Positions 1 to 7,208 of a stretch of DNA of 21,197 nucleotides are shown in pieces. The stretch is from a virus. The translations under genes were made by a program, and so were the position numbers. Every line of letters starts with the position of its first letter. The first letter of the stretch is position 1. The DNA lies in the IMG/VR virus record IMGVR_UViG_3300009011_000472, positions 1 to 21,197 of that record; one strand, 5' to 3'. The notes under the pieces are model-generated. The model was not told where the DNA came from. It saw nothing but the letters and a program-made list of their open reading frames with translations, and did no database searches.

Positions 1-1
1 A

Positions 2-208
2 CTCTGGGTAGCCAACCATTGGCCAGCAGCCGTTGAGTGGCACACGAAGAACAACCCGGACAAAAACCAATCAGAAACGAAAAAGGCCTACGCCGTTAAG
101 CGCAAGCCCTTGATATTCATGGTGCCCGAAGCCGGAATCGAACCGGCACGCCCTTACGAGCGGGGGATTTTAAGTCCAGATTTATTTTATTCAAAATCAA
201 TCACTTAG
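2..208 (+). CDS. Partial 3' end of an upstream gene reading through the tRNA-Leu fragment; possible integrase C-terminus
   Basis: Of the three forward frames only this one is open from the left edge; it runs 68 codons to TAG at 206-208. The first 39 or so residues are rich in Lys, Asn and Trp. The rest is the antisense translation of a tRNA 3' half (the stretch VPEAGIEPARPY). Pseudomonas tyrosine integrases that target tRNA genes often end in just such a tail, because their stop codon lies beyond the attP core. That makes an integrase C-terminus the best guess. No catalytic residue (R-H-R-Y) lies inside the visible part, so the identity is inferred from position only. It would belong to an element to the left of this prophage, not to the prophage itself. 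Confidence 0.35.
   Translation, partial: LWVANHWPAAVEWHTKNNPDKNQSETKKAYAVKRKPLIFMVPEAGIEPARPYERGILSPDLFYSKSIT
120..177 (-). repeat. tRNA-Leu(UAA) 3' half: attachment-site core at the prophage boundary
   Basis: On the minus strand this reads from the anticodon loop CTTAAAA (anticodon TAA) through a long class-II variable arm, a perfect T-arm (GCCGG TTCGATT CCGGC, 131-147) and an acceptor end with encoded CCA at 122-120. Beyond 177 the 5' anticodon strand, D-arm and 5' acceptor strand are missing and AT-rich unrelated sequence follows. It is thus a fragment, not a working tRNA gene. Integrases that use tRNA genes duplicate exactly such a 3' segment as the att core, with the intact tRNA kept at the other end of the element. 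That intact copy should lie beyond the right end of the window. Confidence 0.8.
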
Positions 209-321
209 GATGAAAATCGCTACACAATTCACCGCTAGCACTCTCTTGTGAAACTCTTATCCGTCAACCCTCTGGTGTTGGTTGCGGAGCAAACAATCCG
301 ACTTCTGTTGAGTTTGAGTCA

Positions 322-1482
322 TCATAAAGAGATGCCTGAAAGCACGGTACGCAGCTGTAGAAAAACAAACCAAGCAAACGCCAAGGCACTGCCGGTGAAC
401 AGCATCATCAGCACCAAACGCCGGAGCGGCCGCATGTTGTCTTGCCAAAAGGCAATGATCTCTGCGAACGCCAACGCACTGCGATCATCCTTGAAGAGAT
501 AGACCAAACCTTCAGCTTCTGAGGCCATGTTCACTTGATTGTGATTAGGCAAATTATGCGCAATGCTGACCGGAGATCTGAACCATTCGATTACAAAATC
601 TCCTACCTTCGCTTCGTCTTCCACCTCAACGTCATAGGACGTCAGGTGGCTGAGCATCAATCTACGCATCAGCGGTCTATTGCCCTCGAATGCGTAGCTT
701 GGACCGAATGCCTCCAGTGAGGTGCCGGCGCGGTCTCGCCGCCAGATCCTTGCCCCCGTGATTTGGCTGTACTCGTAGAGTGCTTGCTCGATATGGGCAC
801 ACGCATAGACACCGAAACCGGCAAACGCAGGCACTCCGTAACCACTCATGATGGCCAACACGATTTCGTCCTGAGAAGACTTCATGTCGAGCAGTTCTGT
901 ATCAGGCCACCACTTGCGGACGCTCCACCACCGACGTAATTCATCCTCAACTAAAGCTTGCAACCATCTCCTGCCACCTAGTCCTAGATAACGAGGCTTT
1001 GGGCTCAACGACTGCTTGAGCAAAGTTGGACAGCACAGTTCGAACCAGATCACGGCAACAATGTAAAACAACCCAGCCACCAACAACCAGTTAAAGGGTT
1101 CTGTACCGCTCACCTGCCCTCGTAGTGTTGGTGCTGCCTGGAAGAGCGCGCTAACTAGACCTGCCACCGCAGCAAATTTGAGACCCGTTGACGATTTTAG
1201 GTGCGACCAGAAGGACCAGCTGGTTCGCTGTCTCAGCCTGTGGTAGCGCATATCCTGTCGAGTACTCCTTCGATTCTCCGGCGATGCCTTATACATTTCC
1301 TGGGCGGGTAACTCATTGAAGAACCAGGCGAACGGGTTGCGCTCGACGAACTTCTCTCGACGCATCCGTCGACGGTACTTCCTAGCGTTTTTTTGCACTA
1401 ATTCGAATATGTGCGGAGATCCCTCGTAGCTTATTTTCGTGTCAGTGCCCTGGGCAGGCTCGTCGGGTACCCTAGCGGACAT
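322..1482 (-). CDS. Unknown membrane protein, three predicted helices
   Basis: The protein has 386 residues. I chose the ATG at 1482 because AAGAAGGA lies six bases upstream; an in-frame start 34 codons earlier lacks such a site. A basic N-terminal cytoplasmic part (residues 25-100, with runs of Arg and Lys at 32-43) precedes two hydrophobic helices at about 101-118 and 131-152. A soluble region rich in Trp and charged residues follows (155-350), then a third helix at about 355-378 near the C-terminus. I recognise no family and see no catalytic motif. It is the first gene inside the att site, alone on the minus strand, and so a lysogenic-conversion (moron) candidate. Membrane proteins in this position can be phage-exclusion or abortive-infection effectors, but nothing in the sequence proves that. 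Confidence 0.7.
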   Translation of the reverse strand: MSARVPDEPAQGTDTKISYEGSPHIFELVQKNARKYRRRMRREKFVERNPFAWFFNELPAQEMYKASPENRRSTRQDMRYHRLRQRTSWSFWSHLKSSTGLKFAAVAGLVSALFQAAPTLRGQVSGTEPFNWLLVAGLFYIVAVIWFELCCPTLLKQSLSPKPRYLGLGGRRWLQALVEDELRRWWSVRKWWPDTELLDMKSSQDEIVLAIMSGYGVPAFAGFGVYACAHIEQALYEYSQITGARIWRRDRAGTSLEAFGPSYAFEGNRPLMRRLMLSHLTSYDVEVEDEAKVGDFVIEWFRSPVSIAHNLPNHNQVNMASEAEGLVYLFKDDRSALAFAEIIAFWQDNMRPLRRLVLMMLFTGSALAFAWFVFLQLRTVLSGISL

Positions 1483-2007
1483 AAAAAATCCTTCTTTTCG
1501 GGTCATTTGGCTGAAGATGATGACAGTGTTCATCGAGGTCGTCCAAACGAAGAAGCGATGCGCACTGAGGGGGATAAACACCATCGAAACCTGCTGTCAG
1601 CTTCCCGCGTAACAACCGTGCAGCCTGCTCGATGATGGATTGGTCGCACCAATTACCCTCCCCCAGCAAACAAAGGCTCTAAAGGCCGCTTGAAATCGCT
1701 TGTACCAGTTTCGTACCAATACCCTTCGCGCGCACTCAAATCGTGCCCCCCGCACCAATCTGATGTAGCAAATTTTTAGCAACCGTTTTCGGCTCCAATC
1801 ACAAGCACGGTCGCAGCACCGATACCTATTTTGCTCAACACCTTTATCGGTCTTGGCGTGCAGAGAATCCCGCACAGAACGAATTACAGACGTCATATAT
1901 AGCCACGTAATCGATTCAGAAACCTGAGATCGACGTAAATCTGTGATGAATGATGCCAATAAGACATCACTCTTGATATGCTGCACAAAACCACACAGAG
2001 AATCGAC
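1483..2007. other. Intergenic stretch between divergent cargo genes
   Basis: No convincing gene is seen. This stretch must hold the promoters of the leftward membrane-protein gene and the rightward unknown gene, but no clear -35/-10 pair stands out on either strand. GTACCA occurs twice, at 1702-1707 and 1713-1718. The copies start 11 bp apart, about one helical turn, and could be a small operator. The minus-strand frame at 1597-2034 has no family resemblance and overlaps the next gene, so it was left out. Confidence 0.4.
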
Positions 2008-2700
2008 ATGGCTGTCAATATTACTAAAATTCAATTTATGTCACATCGTGACACTGCCCACCCAATATTTTATTGCCATGCGCATGATGACGGCCATGCG
2101 CCCATGCTAGCAGTAACAACTGATGGGATTTCAATCTTCATCGAAGGTAGAAACTTACTGTTCAAGGTAAAAGCAAACCCCCAGACCAAAAACCGAATTG
2201 ATATATACATGCCCATCACATCAGCCAATCAGCTTGGTCGTGAACTAGTGGCAGCGACTCAAGGATCGTCAGCGAATCAATGGCGTGAATCTACAGCTTC
2301 CCCTGGTCAATTTGCATCAGGGAGAATGTCACTTCCAAATATAATTTGGAGCAAATTCGGCAAGACTATCCAAGCAGTCGCACGCGTTAATTCAGGAACG
2401 CAAATGACTAAACTGGATGCGTATGTGAATATTGATCTAGAAACACCGCATGGGTCTCATATAATGATGAGCGACACAGAAATCCATATTGGGATTTCAT
2501 TAGATAACCCAACTGGCACTCACAACACAGATCTCACGACGCCCGTGCATGTTCCCGAAATTGAATTGCAACGTGGCACTGCGGAAAGTAATCCGGTATC
2601 CAAAGTTGCAGGAGATTTTTCACTGAAATTTACAAAGGAAATAGCTGCCGGTCTAGGACAATTGTTGATTGGAACAGTTGCCGCAACGGCGATTCCTTAG
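2008..2700 (+). CDS. Unknown soluble protein
   Basis: The protein has 230 residues from the ATG at 2008; an alternative ATG at 1978 would add ten. Neither start has a strong ribosome-binding site (AGAGA lies about seven bases before 2008). The composition is of a soluble, beta-rich protein with many Thr, Asn, His and Ile and no clear transmembrane helix, though the last 25 residues (GLGQLLIGTVAATAIP) are mildly hydrophobic. A His-rich patch near residues 25-35 (YCHAHDDGHAP) could bind metal, but this is a guess. It stands alone between the membrane-protein gene and the restriction-modification gene and ends 144 bases before the latter. I do not recognise the family. Confidence 0.6.
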   Translation: MAVNITKIQFMSHRDTAHPIFYCHAHDDGHAPMLAVTTDGISIFIEGRNLLFKVKANPQTKNRIDIYMPITSANQLGRELVAATQGSSANQWRESTASPGQFASGRMSLPNIIWSKFGKTIQAVARVNSGTQMTKLDAYVNIDLETPHGSHIMMSDTEIHIGISLDNPTGTHNTDLTTPVHVPEIELQRGTAESNPVSKVAGDFSLKFTKEIAAGLGQLLIGTVAATAIP

Positions 2701-2740
2701 TTCTCAACAATATCAATCAGCGTAACAGGGCATTCTGCAC

Positions 2741-2762
2741 ATCGACGCTTTCGGGCGTCGAT
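2741..2762. terminator. Strong hairpin between the unknown gene and the R-M gene
   Basis: An 8-bp perfect inverted repeat, ATCGACGC / GCGTCGAT, surrounds the 6-base loop TTTCGG. It lies 40 bases after the stop of the preceding gene and about 80 bases before the restriction-modification start. There is no run of T on either side, so if it ends transcription it is a weak intrinsic terminator. It could instead stabilise the upstream mRNA end or act as an operator for the R-M gene. Confidence 0.4.
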
Positions 2763-2843
2763 CAATATCTTGGAGCCCACGCTATATTTTGGTAGCATCC
2801 GCAGCCTTTATGACCTGCCTCACACCAAAAGGAAAATCCTCCA

Positions 2844-5567
2844 ATGCCGTTGTCATGGAACGAAATCCGGGATCGTGCTACAGCATTTGTTCGCGAATGG
2901 GAGACAGAGTCGTCTGAAGATGCGGAAGCCAAAAGCTTCTGGGATGCATTTTTCAATGTATTCGGTATTCCGCGGCGCCGTATCGCCCAGTTCGAAAAGC
3001 TTGTGCACAAGGCGAGTGGAAAAAACGGGTACATAGACCTCTTCTGGCCTGGCGTCATGCTGGCGGAACATAAGTCGAGAGGGAAAGATCTTTCCAGCGC
3101 CCATGATCAAGCCATTGATTATTTCCCGGGCCTTTCGGATAAAGAACTACCTCGTTACATCGTAGTCTCAGATTTCGCGCGTTTCCGACTGTACGACCTA
3201 GAGGCGGATACAGAATTCGAATTTCGTCTAGAGGAGTTACCACAACACATTACCGTATTTGGATTCATTGCAGGTTACGAAGCGAGGACGTTTCGCGAAC
3301 AAGATCCAGTGAACGTTGATGCTGCTGAACGTCTCGGAAAACTCCATGACAAGTTGTTTAATGTGGGTTATGAGGGACATCAGCTAGAGGTCTATCTCGT
3401 ACGCATTCTATTTTGTCTATTCGCGGACGATACCGGGATATTCATGCCCCGAGATGCGTTTGAGGATTTCATCCTAACGCGCACTAGTGTGGATGGCTCT
3501 GATCTCGCTGCGCGCTTAAATGAATTATTCGAGATCCTAAATACTCCCCCCAATAAACGCCTACGTAACCTAGATGAGCAACTTTCAGCATTTCCCTATA
3601 TAAACGGTAAGCTTTTTGAGGAGCATCTGCGCACCGCAAGCTTCGACCGTGAGATGCGAGATCTGCTCCTATGGTGCTGTGGCCTTGACTGGGGCACGAT
3701 TAGCCCAGCGATCTTCGGCTCGCTGTTTCAAGGCATAATGGATGCTAAAGTACGCCGTAACCTAGGTGCTCACTACACCAGCGAAAAGAACATTCTGAAG
3801 CTCATCTCGCCATTGTTCCTCGATGATCTGAAGGCCGAATATGAAAAGGTAAAGACTCAAACAACAAAGCTTCGGGCATTTCACGATAAGCTTGGCCGAC
3901 TTAACTTTTTCGACCCTGCTTGTGGCTGCGGCAACTTCTTGGTAATTACCTATCGAGAAATACGCTTGTTAGAGCTTGAGGTTATAAAACGACTCTATAA
4001 GCGTGATCAGCAACAGCTTTCGATGGATGCCGTATCGCACTATGTGAAAGTAGATGTCGATCAGTTCCACGGCATTGAAATCGAAGAGTGGCCAGTCCAA
4101 ATCGCTAGAGTGGCAATGTGGTTGATGGACCACCAAATGAACGTTTTAGTTGGGCAAACATTTGGGGATGCTCTTGTACGTATACCGCTGGTAAAATCAG
4201 CAAATATCGTGCACGGAAACGCTCTGCTCTTGGACTGGAATGATGTAATCCAGTCTAAAAACTGCAGCTTCATACTGGGTAATCCGCCGTTCATTGGCGC
4301 AAAAATGCTAAGCGACGATCAGCGCGATGCGATGAGTCTCGTATTAAACGGTATCAAAAATTCAGGTCTTCTTGATTTCGTTGCAGCGTGGTATATCAAA
4401 GCGGCTCAATACGCTACACCAGAAACAATGTGCGCCTTTGTATCTACTAATTCGATTACTCAAGGGGAGCAAGCGGGAGCTCTCTGGCAGGTAATGCTGA
4501 ACATGGGCATCAACATTCATTTCGCTCATCGGACATTTCAATGGCGAAATGAGGCCAAAGGAGTTGCCGCCGTACATTGCGTAATTATTGGCTTCAGCCA
4601 AGCGAAACCCTCGAAGCGAGTACTCTATGACTATCATGATATAAGGGGCGAACCTCAGGCAATTTCGGCTACTAACATCAATCCCTATCTGGTCGATGCA
4701 GCAGACGTGGTATTGCAAAATCGTACCAACCCTCTTTGCGATGTACCGAAGATAGGAATCGGAAACAAGCCCATCGACGGTGGTCATTATTTGTTTACCA
4801 CCGATGAGATGAAGGCGTTTATCAAGAGTGAACCACAGTCGAAAAAATGGTTTCGTCGCTGGATAGGTTCAGAGGAGTTTATCAATGGATTTGAGCGTTG
4901 GTGTCTCTGGCTCGGTGAGTGCACGCCGCAGGAGCTACGTGCTATGCCTATGGCATGCGAACGTATTAAAAAAGTTCGGGAAACTCGATTGGCCAGCAAA
5001 AGTCCGCCGACCCGCAAGCTCGCCGATACTCCTACTCGTTTCCATGTCGAAAACATGCCTAAGGGCACTTACTTAGTAATTCCTGAGGTTTCTTCCGAGC
5101 GCCGGCAGTTCATACCCATTGGGTTCGAGAAACCCGAGACAATGGCAAGTAACTTAGTAAAAATTATGCCCAATGCAGGAATATTTCACTTTGGAATATT
5201 GAACTCAACCATGCACAACGCTTGGATGCGTAACGTATGCGGGCGTCTGAAATCTGACTATCGGTACTCGGTGGGAATTGTATATAACAACTATCCATGG
5301 CCAAGGAACATTACACAACAACAGCATCTATCAATTGAAAATGCAGCCGATAGCATCCTTGTAACGCGCGCCAAATATACGGACTCTTCACTCGCCGACC
5401 TTTATGATCCGCTTACCATGCCGCCAGAGTTAATCAAAGCACACCGAAACTTAGACCGTGCTGTCGACTTAGCTTATGCGAATTCTGGCGGAAAGAAAAT
5501 TTGGAGTTCTGATGCAGAGCGAGTTGCCTTTTTATTTGAACAATATATTGAACTAACAGATCTTTAA
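2844..5567 (+). CDS. Single-chain Type IIL (MmeI-like) restriction-modification enzyme
   Basis: The protein has 907 residues, close to MmeI (about 919). One chain carries nuclease, helical linker, adenine methyltransferase, target recognition and C-terminal domains. The nuclease motif is intact: D65, nine residues, E75-x-K77, the same D-x9-ExK spacing as MmeI. The methyltransferase shows motif X-like GAHYTSEKNI (308-317), motif I DPACGCGNF (357-365) and motif IV NPPF (480-483), the gamma-class N6-adenine order. The stretch from about 620 to 830 is expected to be the recognition domain. Family members methylate one strand of an asymmetric site and cut about 20 bases away, using the same recognition domain for both, so no separate specificity subunit is needed. 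AGGA lies ten bases before the ATG. Next to att and cos in a prophage, it most likely protects the lysogen from other phages. No frameshift is visible. Confidence 0.92.
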   Translation: MPLSWNEIRDRATAFVREWETESSEDAEAKSFWDAFFNVFGIPRRRIAQFEKLVHKASGKNGYIDLFWPGVMLAEHKSRGKDLSSAHDQAIDYFPGLSDKELPRYIVVSDFARFRLYDLEADTEFEFRLEELPQHITVFGFIAGYEARTFREQDPVNVDAAERLGKLHDKLFNVGYEGHQLEVYLVRILFCLFADDTGIFMPRDAFEDFILTRTSVDGSDLAARLNELFEILNTPPNKRLRNLDEQLSAFPYINGKLFEEHLRTASFDREMRDLLLWCCGLDWGTISPAIFGSLFQGIMDAKVRRNLGAHYTSEKNILKLISPLFLDDLKAEYEKVKTQTTKLRAFHDKLGRLNFFDPACGCGNFLVITYREIRLLELEVIKRLYKRDQQQLSMDAVSHYVKVDVDQFHGIEIEEWPVQIARVAMWLMDHQMNVLVGQTFGDALVRIPLVKSANIVHGNALLLDWNDVIQSKNCSFILGNPPFIGAKMLSDDQRDAMSLVLNGIKNSGLLDFVAAWYIKAAQYATPETMCAFVSTNSITQGEQAGALWQVMLNMGINIHFAHRTFQWRNEAKGVAAVHCVIIGFSQAKPSKRVLYDYHDIRGEPQAISATNINPYLVDAADVVLQNRTNPLCDVPKIGIGNKPIDGGHYLFTTDEMKAFIKSEPQSKKWFRRWIGSEEFINGFERWCLWLGECTPQELRAMPMACERIKKVRETRLASKSPPTRKLADTPTRFHVENMPKGTYLVIPEVSSERRQFIPIGFEKPETMASNLVKIMPNAGIFHFGILNSTMHNAWMRNVCGRLKSDYRYSVGIVYNNYPWPRNITQQQHLSIENAADSILVTRAKYTDSSLADLYDPLTMPPELIKAHRNLDRAVDLAYANSGGKKIWSSDAERVAFLFEQYIELTDL

Positions 5568-6240
5568 TGCAAGACAAAGAGAGTAATAGTGAGCGGCGCC
5601 TGCATTTATCTTAGGATACTTTTTAATGCTCGCGCTGCACCGCCTCGTATTTTAGCCCCAATTCGGGCTCGCTATTAGCGTTGATTGCACTTGTTCGTGT
5701 AGCAATTTTACGGCCGACACGAAAAATTTGAAACCAACCGTTCACGCTTTTAGACAATCGAGCCCTCCCGAGGATTATAAGGGGTTCACCGCGATAGTTT
5801 TCACACACGCATTTCCATGCCTTCCACGAATCTATGCGACAAGAGGACGCACGCTGGTGTGTATGGGTTTTATGCGTTTTTCGGGAACGGCATCGGAAAT
5901 GGGTAATTTTGGCAATGCATTGATTAGCTCAGCCTTAAGTCCTTAATTTCGTTGACGATCAAAGGAAACGCGCAAGGTATCTTTTAAGCAATGAAAAGGT
6001 AAGGTAATTACTTTTTAGTGAGGTAACTTTTTCTTTTATCTAGCCCTTACAAACTAGTCACTTGCCATCAAATTACCTTTTTCATTACTCAAAATCACCT
6101 TCTCAAGTAATCCAACAAAACCTATAAATACCGAGCTTTCAGAGATGCCAAGGGGTCTTGAATCTACACATTACTTTTTTCCGGTTGAGTTCCAAAAATG
6201 CGTGTTCACAGAGGTACGTGAACTGGGTCACCCAGGACCA
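5568..6240. other. AT-rich non-coding stretch with inverted GGTAA repeats
   Basis: No credible gene is seen; the short frames at 5623-5808 (-) and 5728-5946 (+) oppose each other and resemble nothing known. The notable content is a cluster between about 5990 and 6110. ATGAAAAGGTAAGGTAATTA (from 5991) is mirrored by AAATTACCTTTTTCATTAC (from 6070), and related GGTAAC and TCACCTT copies lie between and beyond. Such spaced inverted repeats suggest a protein-binding region, for example integrase arm or terminase sites near att and cos, or a promoter region. Confidence 0.4.
5991..6110. repeat. Cluster of imperfect inverted repeats built on GGTAA/TTACC
   Basis: The first arm begins at 5991 (ATGAAAAGGTAAGGTAATT). 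A second direct copy, GAGGTAACTTTTT, begins at about 6020. The inverse arm AATTACCTTTTTCATTAC covers about 6071-6088, and a weaker inverse copy (TCACCTT) lies at about 6096. The core GTAATTAC is itself an 8-base palindrome. The outer arms pair over about 16 bases with one or two mismatches. Function is unknown; the position 280-390 bases left of cos is compatible with a regulatory or packaging role. Confidence 0.5.
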
Positions 6241-6263
6241 CCTTGACGAAAGCACGGCGTTTA

Positions 6264-6302
6264 TTGACCCCTCCGCAGGTATTCGCAGGCTTTTGACCCT
6301 CC
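6264..6302. repeat. Short direct repeats left of cos
   Basis: TTGACCC(C)TCC occurs at 6264-6274 and again at 6293-6302. Between and overlapping them CGCAGG occurs at 6274-6279 and 6284-6289, ten bases apart. They lie about 85-120 bases left of the proposed cos cut, followed by an inverted repeat CACGGC (6311-6316) / GCCGTG (6331-6336). Terminase small subunits of cos phages bind repeats near the cut, so these are candidates for that site; this is inference. Confidence 0.3.
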
Positions 6303-6383
6303 ACGCTCGCCACGGCACCGCCCGGCCTGGGCCGTGCTCAGCTTGGTGCAGAAGTGCGGAAAAATAGACCTATTTAGCCCGCT

Positions 6384-6402
6384 GGCGAGGTGGGGGGACG
6401 AC
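6384..6402 (+). other. cos: cos: cohesive-end (packaging cut) site
   Basis: The sequence GGCGAGGTGGGG matches the first 12 bases of the 19-nt P2 cohesive end (GGCGAGGCGGGGAAAGCAC, from memory) with one difference. Both are followed a few bases later by a GCGCGC run. The orientation relative to the leftward portal gene is the same as in P2, where cos begins the virion map and Q comes next. The patch is GC-rich (hand count 37/60 at 6361-6420) inside AT-rich cargo, as expected for conserved phage backbone. The exact nick positions and the length of the single-stranded end cannot be read directly. The P2-type terminase encoded by P and M should cut here. Confidence 0.7.
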
Positions 6403-6495
6403 GACGCGCGCCGATATGGCCGCCAGTTAGATATGATGTCCATTACGGAACCACACAGACGGAGTGGGGGCTTAGATGAGTACAGGAGGCTAAAT

Positions 6496-6993
6496 ATGCG
6501 AAATGATAAAAAACGAGAGCTTCGAGCTTACATCGCTCATATGAAACGAGACGCTTTAATAGGGCTGTTTCTCGGTTTCATTCCCGCGATTGCCCACTCT
6601 TCTGGAGATAGAGAGTTTAGCGAATTAACAAAAACGCTTCTGACCAGTGCTTGGTTTACGGACTATTACGGATACCTATTTTCCATTTTCATGCTACTAG
6701 CCGCACTCAAAAAAATGGTGCGATTCGGTGAAGAATGGGCGCAACGATGGATGAATAACATTTTCAAATTTACTGCTGAAGTAGGCACAAGTCTTTCAAC
6801 AGCTTTGAGAACGGGATTCGGAGTAATCCTGGGTTTTTTATGCACATGGAGCATTGTTGAGCCCCACACACTAACCAACAGTAATTTCTTGGGCACGTCC
6901 ATTTTAGCTCTAATGACACTAATGTTATCTGCGTTCATATCTTATGTTCAGGCTATGCTCATTTCTGGTTTTCGGTCACCTGATCCTAGTTAG
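6496..6993 (+). CDS. Unknown small membrane protein, four predicted helices
   Basis: The protein has 165 residues. The ATG at 6496 follows AGGAGG by six bases, the best ribosome-binding site in this part of the window. Longer in-frame readings from 6334 would run through cos and are rejected. A basic cytoplasmic start (MRNDKKRELR) is followed by hydrophobic stretches at about 20-34, 55-73, 104-121 and 131-156. The soluble loops are short, and both ends are probably cytoplasmic. I recognise no family. As the first gene right of cos and convergent with the nuclease-like gene, it occupies the place of the cytotoxin gene in phiCTX. A role in superinfection exclusion or as a membrane partner of a defence system is possible but unproven. 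Confidence 0.7.
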   Translation: MRNDKKRELRAYIAHMKRDALIGLFLGFIPAIAHSSGDREFSELTKTLLTSAWFTDYYGYLFSIFMLLAALKKMVRFGEEWAQRWMNNIFKFTAEVGTSLSTALRTGFGVILGFLCTWSIVEPHTLTNSNFLGTSILALMTLMLSAFISYVQAMLISGFRSPDPS

Positions 6994-7170
6994 GCACATC
7001 CAACCCACACACACATCAACATGTTAAATATTAAAAGACAATCCACCACCCTCTAATGCTCTAGGCCGGCTTTACTTACTAAATCTCATCATCTCCACTT
7101 CACCCTCCAAAAACCCGCGAAGACATACCACAACTCAAAACATCACATTATTTACAACCAACAATAAACT

Positions 7171-7201
7171 GAGACGCACCCAAGACAACAGTGTGCGCCT
7201 C
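7171..7201 (-). terminator. Terminator-like hairpin after the PD-(D/E)XK gene
   Basis: On the minus strand GAGGCGCAC (7201-7193) pairs with GTGCGTCTC (7179-7171), nine pairs including one G-U, around a 13-base loop. AGTTTATTG follows. The hairpin starts eight bases past the stop of the leftward gene. The T-run is short, so termination may be modest. Its 3' arm and tail (GCGTCTCAGTTTAT) reappear near 8743-8757, on the other side of the same gene. Confidence 0.5.
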
Positions 7202-7208
7202 ATAAGGC

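Noticed and set aside
120-177. Functional tRNA-Leu gene
   Set aside because: The 5' acceptor strand, D-arm and 5' anticodon stem are missing, so it cannot fold into a tRNA; it is an att fragment.
1597-2034. 145-codon minus-strand frame in the gap
   Set aside because: Its start lies inside the next plus-strand gene, it has no family resemblance, no clear ribosome-binding site and odd Cys/Arg-rich composition.
5623-5808. 61-codon minus-strand frame with a GTG start and a protein-like sequence
   Set aside because: It could be a remnant, but there is no recognisable family, no good ribosome-binding site and an equally long opposing frame. Not enough to call a gene.
6158-6367. Short plus-strand frame and the upstream extension of the 165-residue protein from 6334
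   Set aside because: Both run into or through the cos-like patch; the strong AGGAGG site at 6484-6489 marks the real start at 6496.
7000-7160. Simple CA-rich and AT-rich stretch considered as an RNA gene or repeat array
   Set aside because: No stem-loop series, promoter or regular repeat unit can be seen; no CRISPR-like spacing occurs anywhere in the window.
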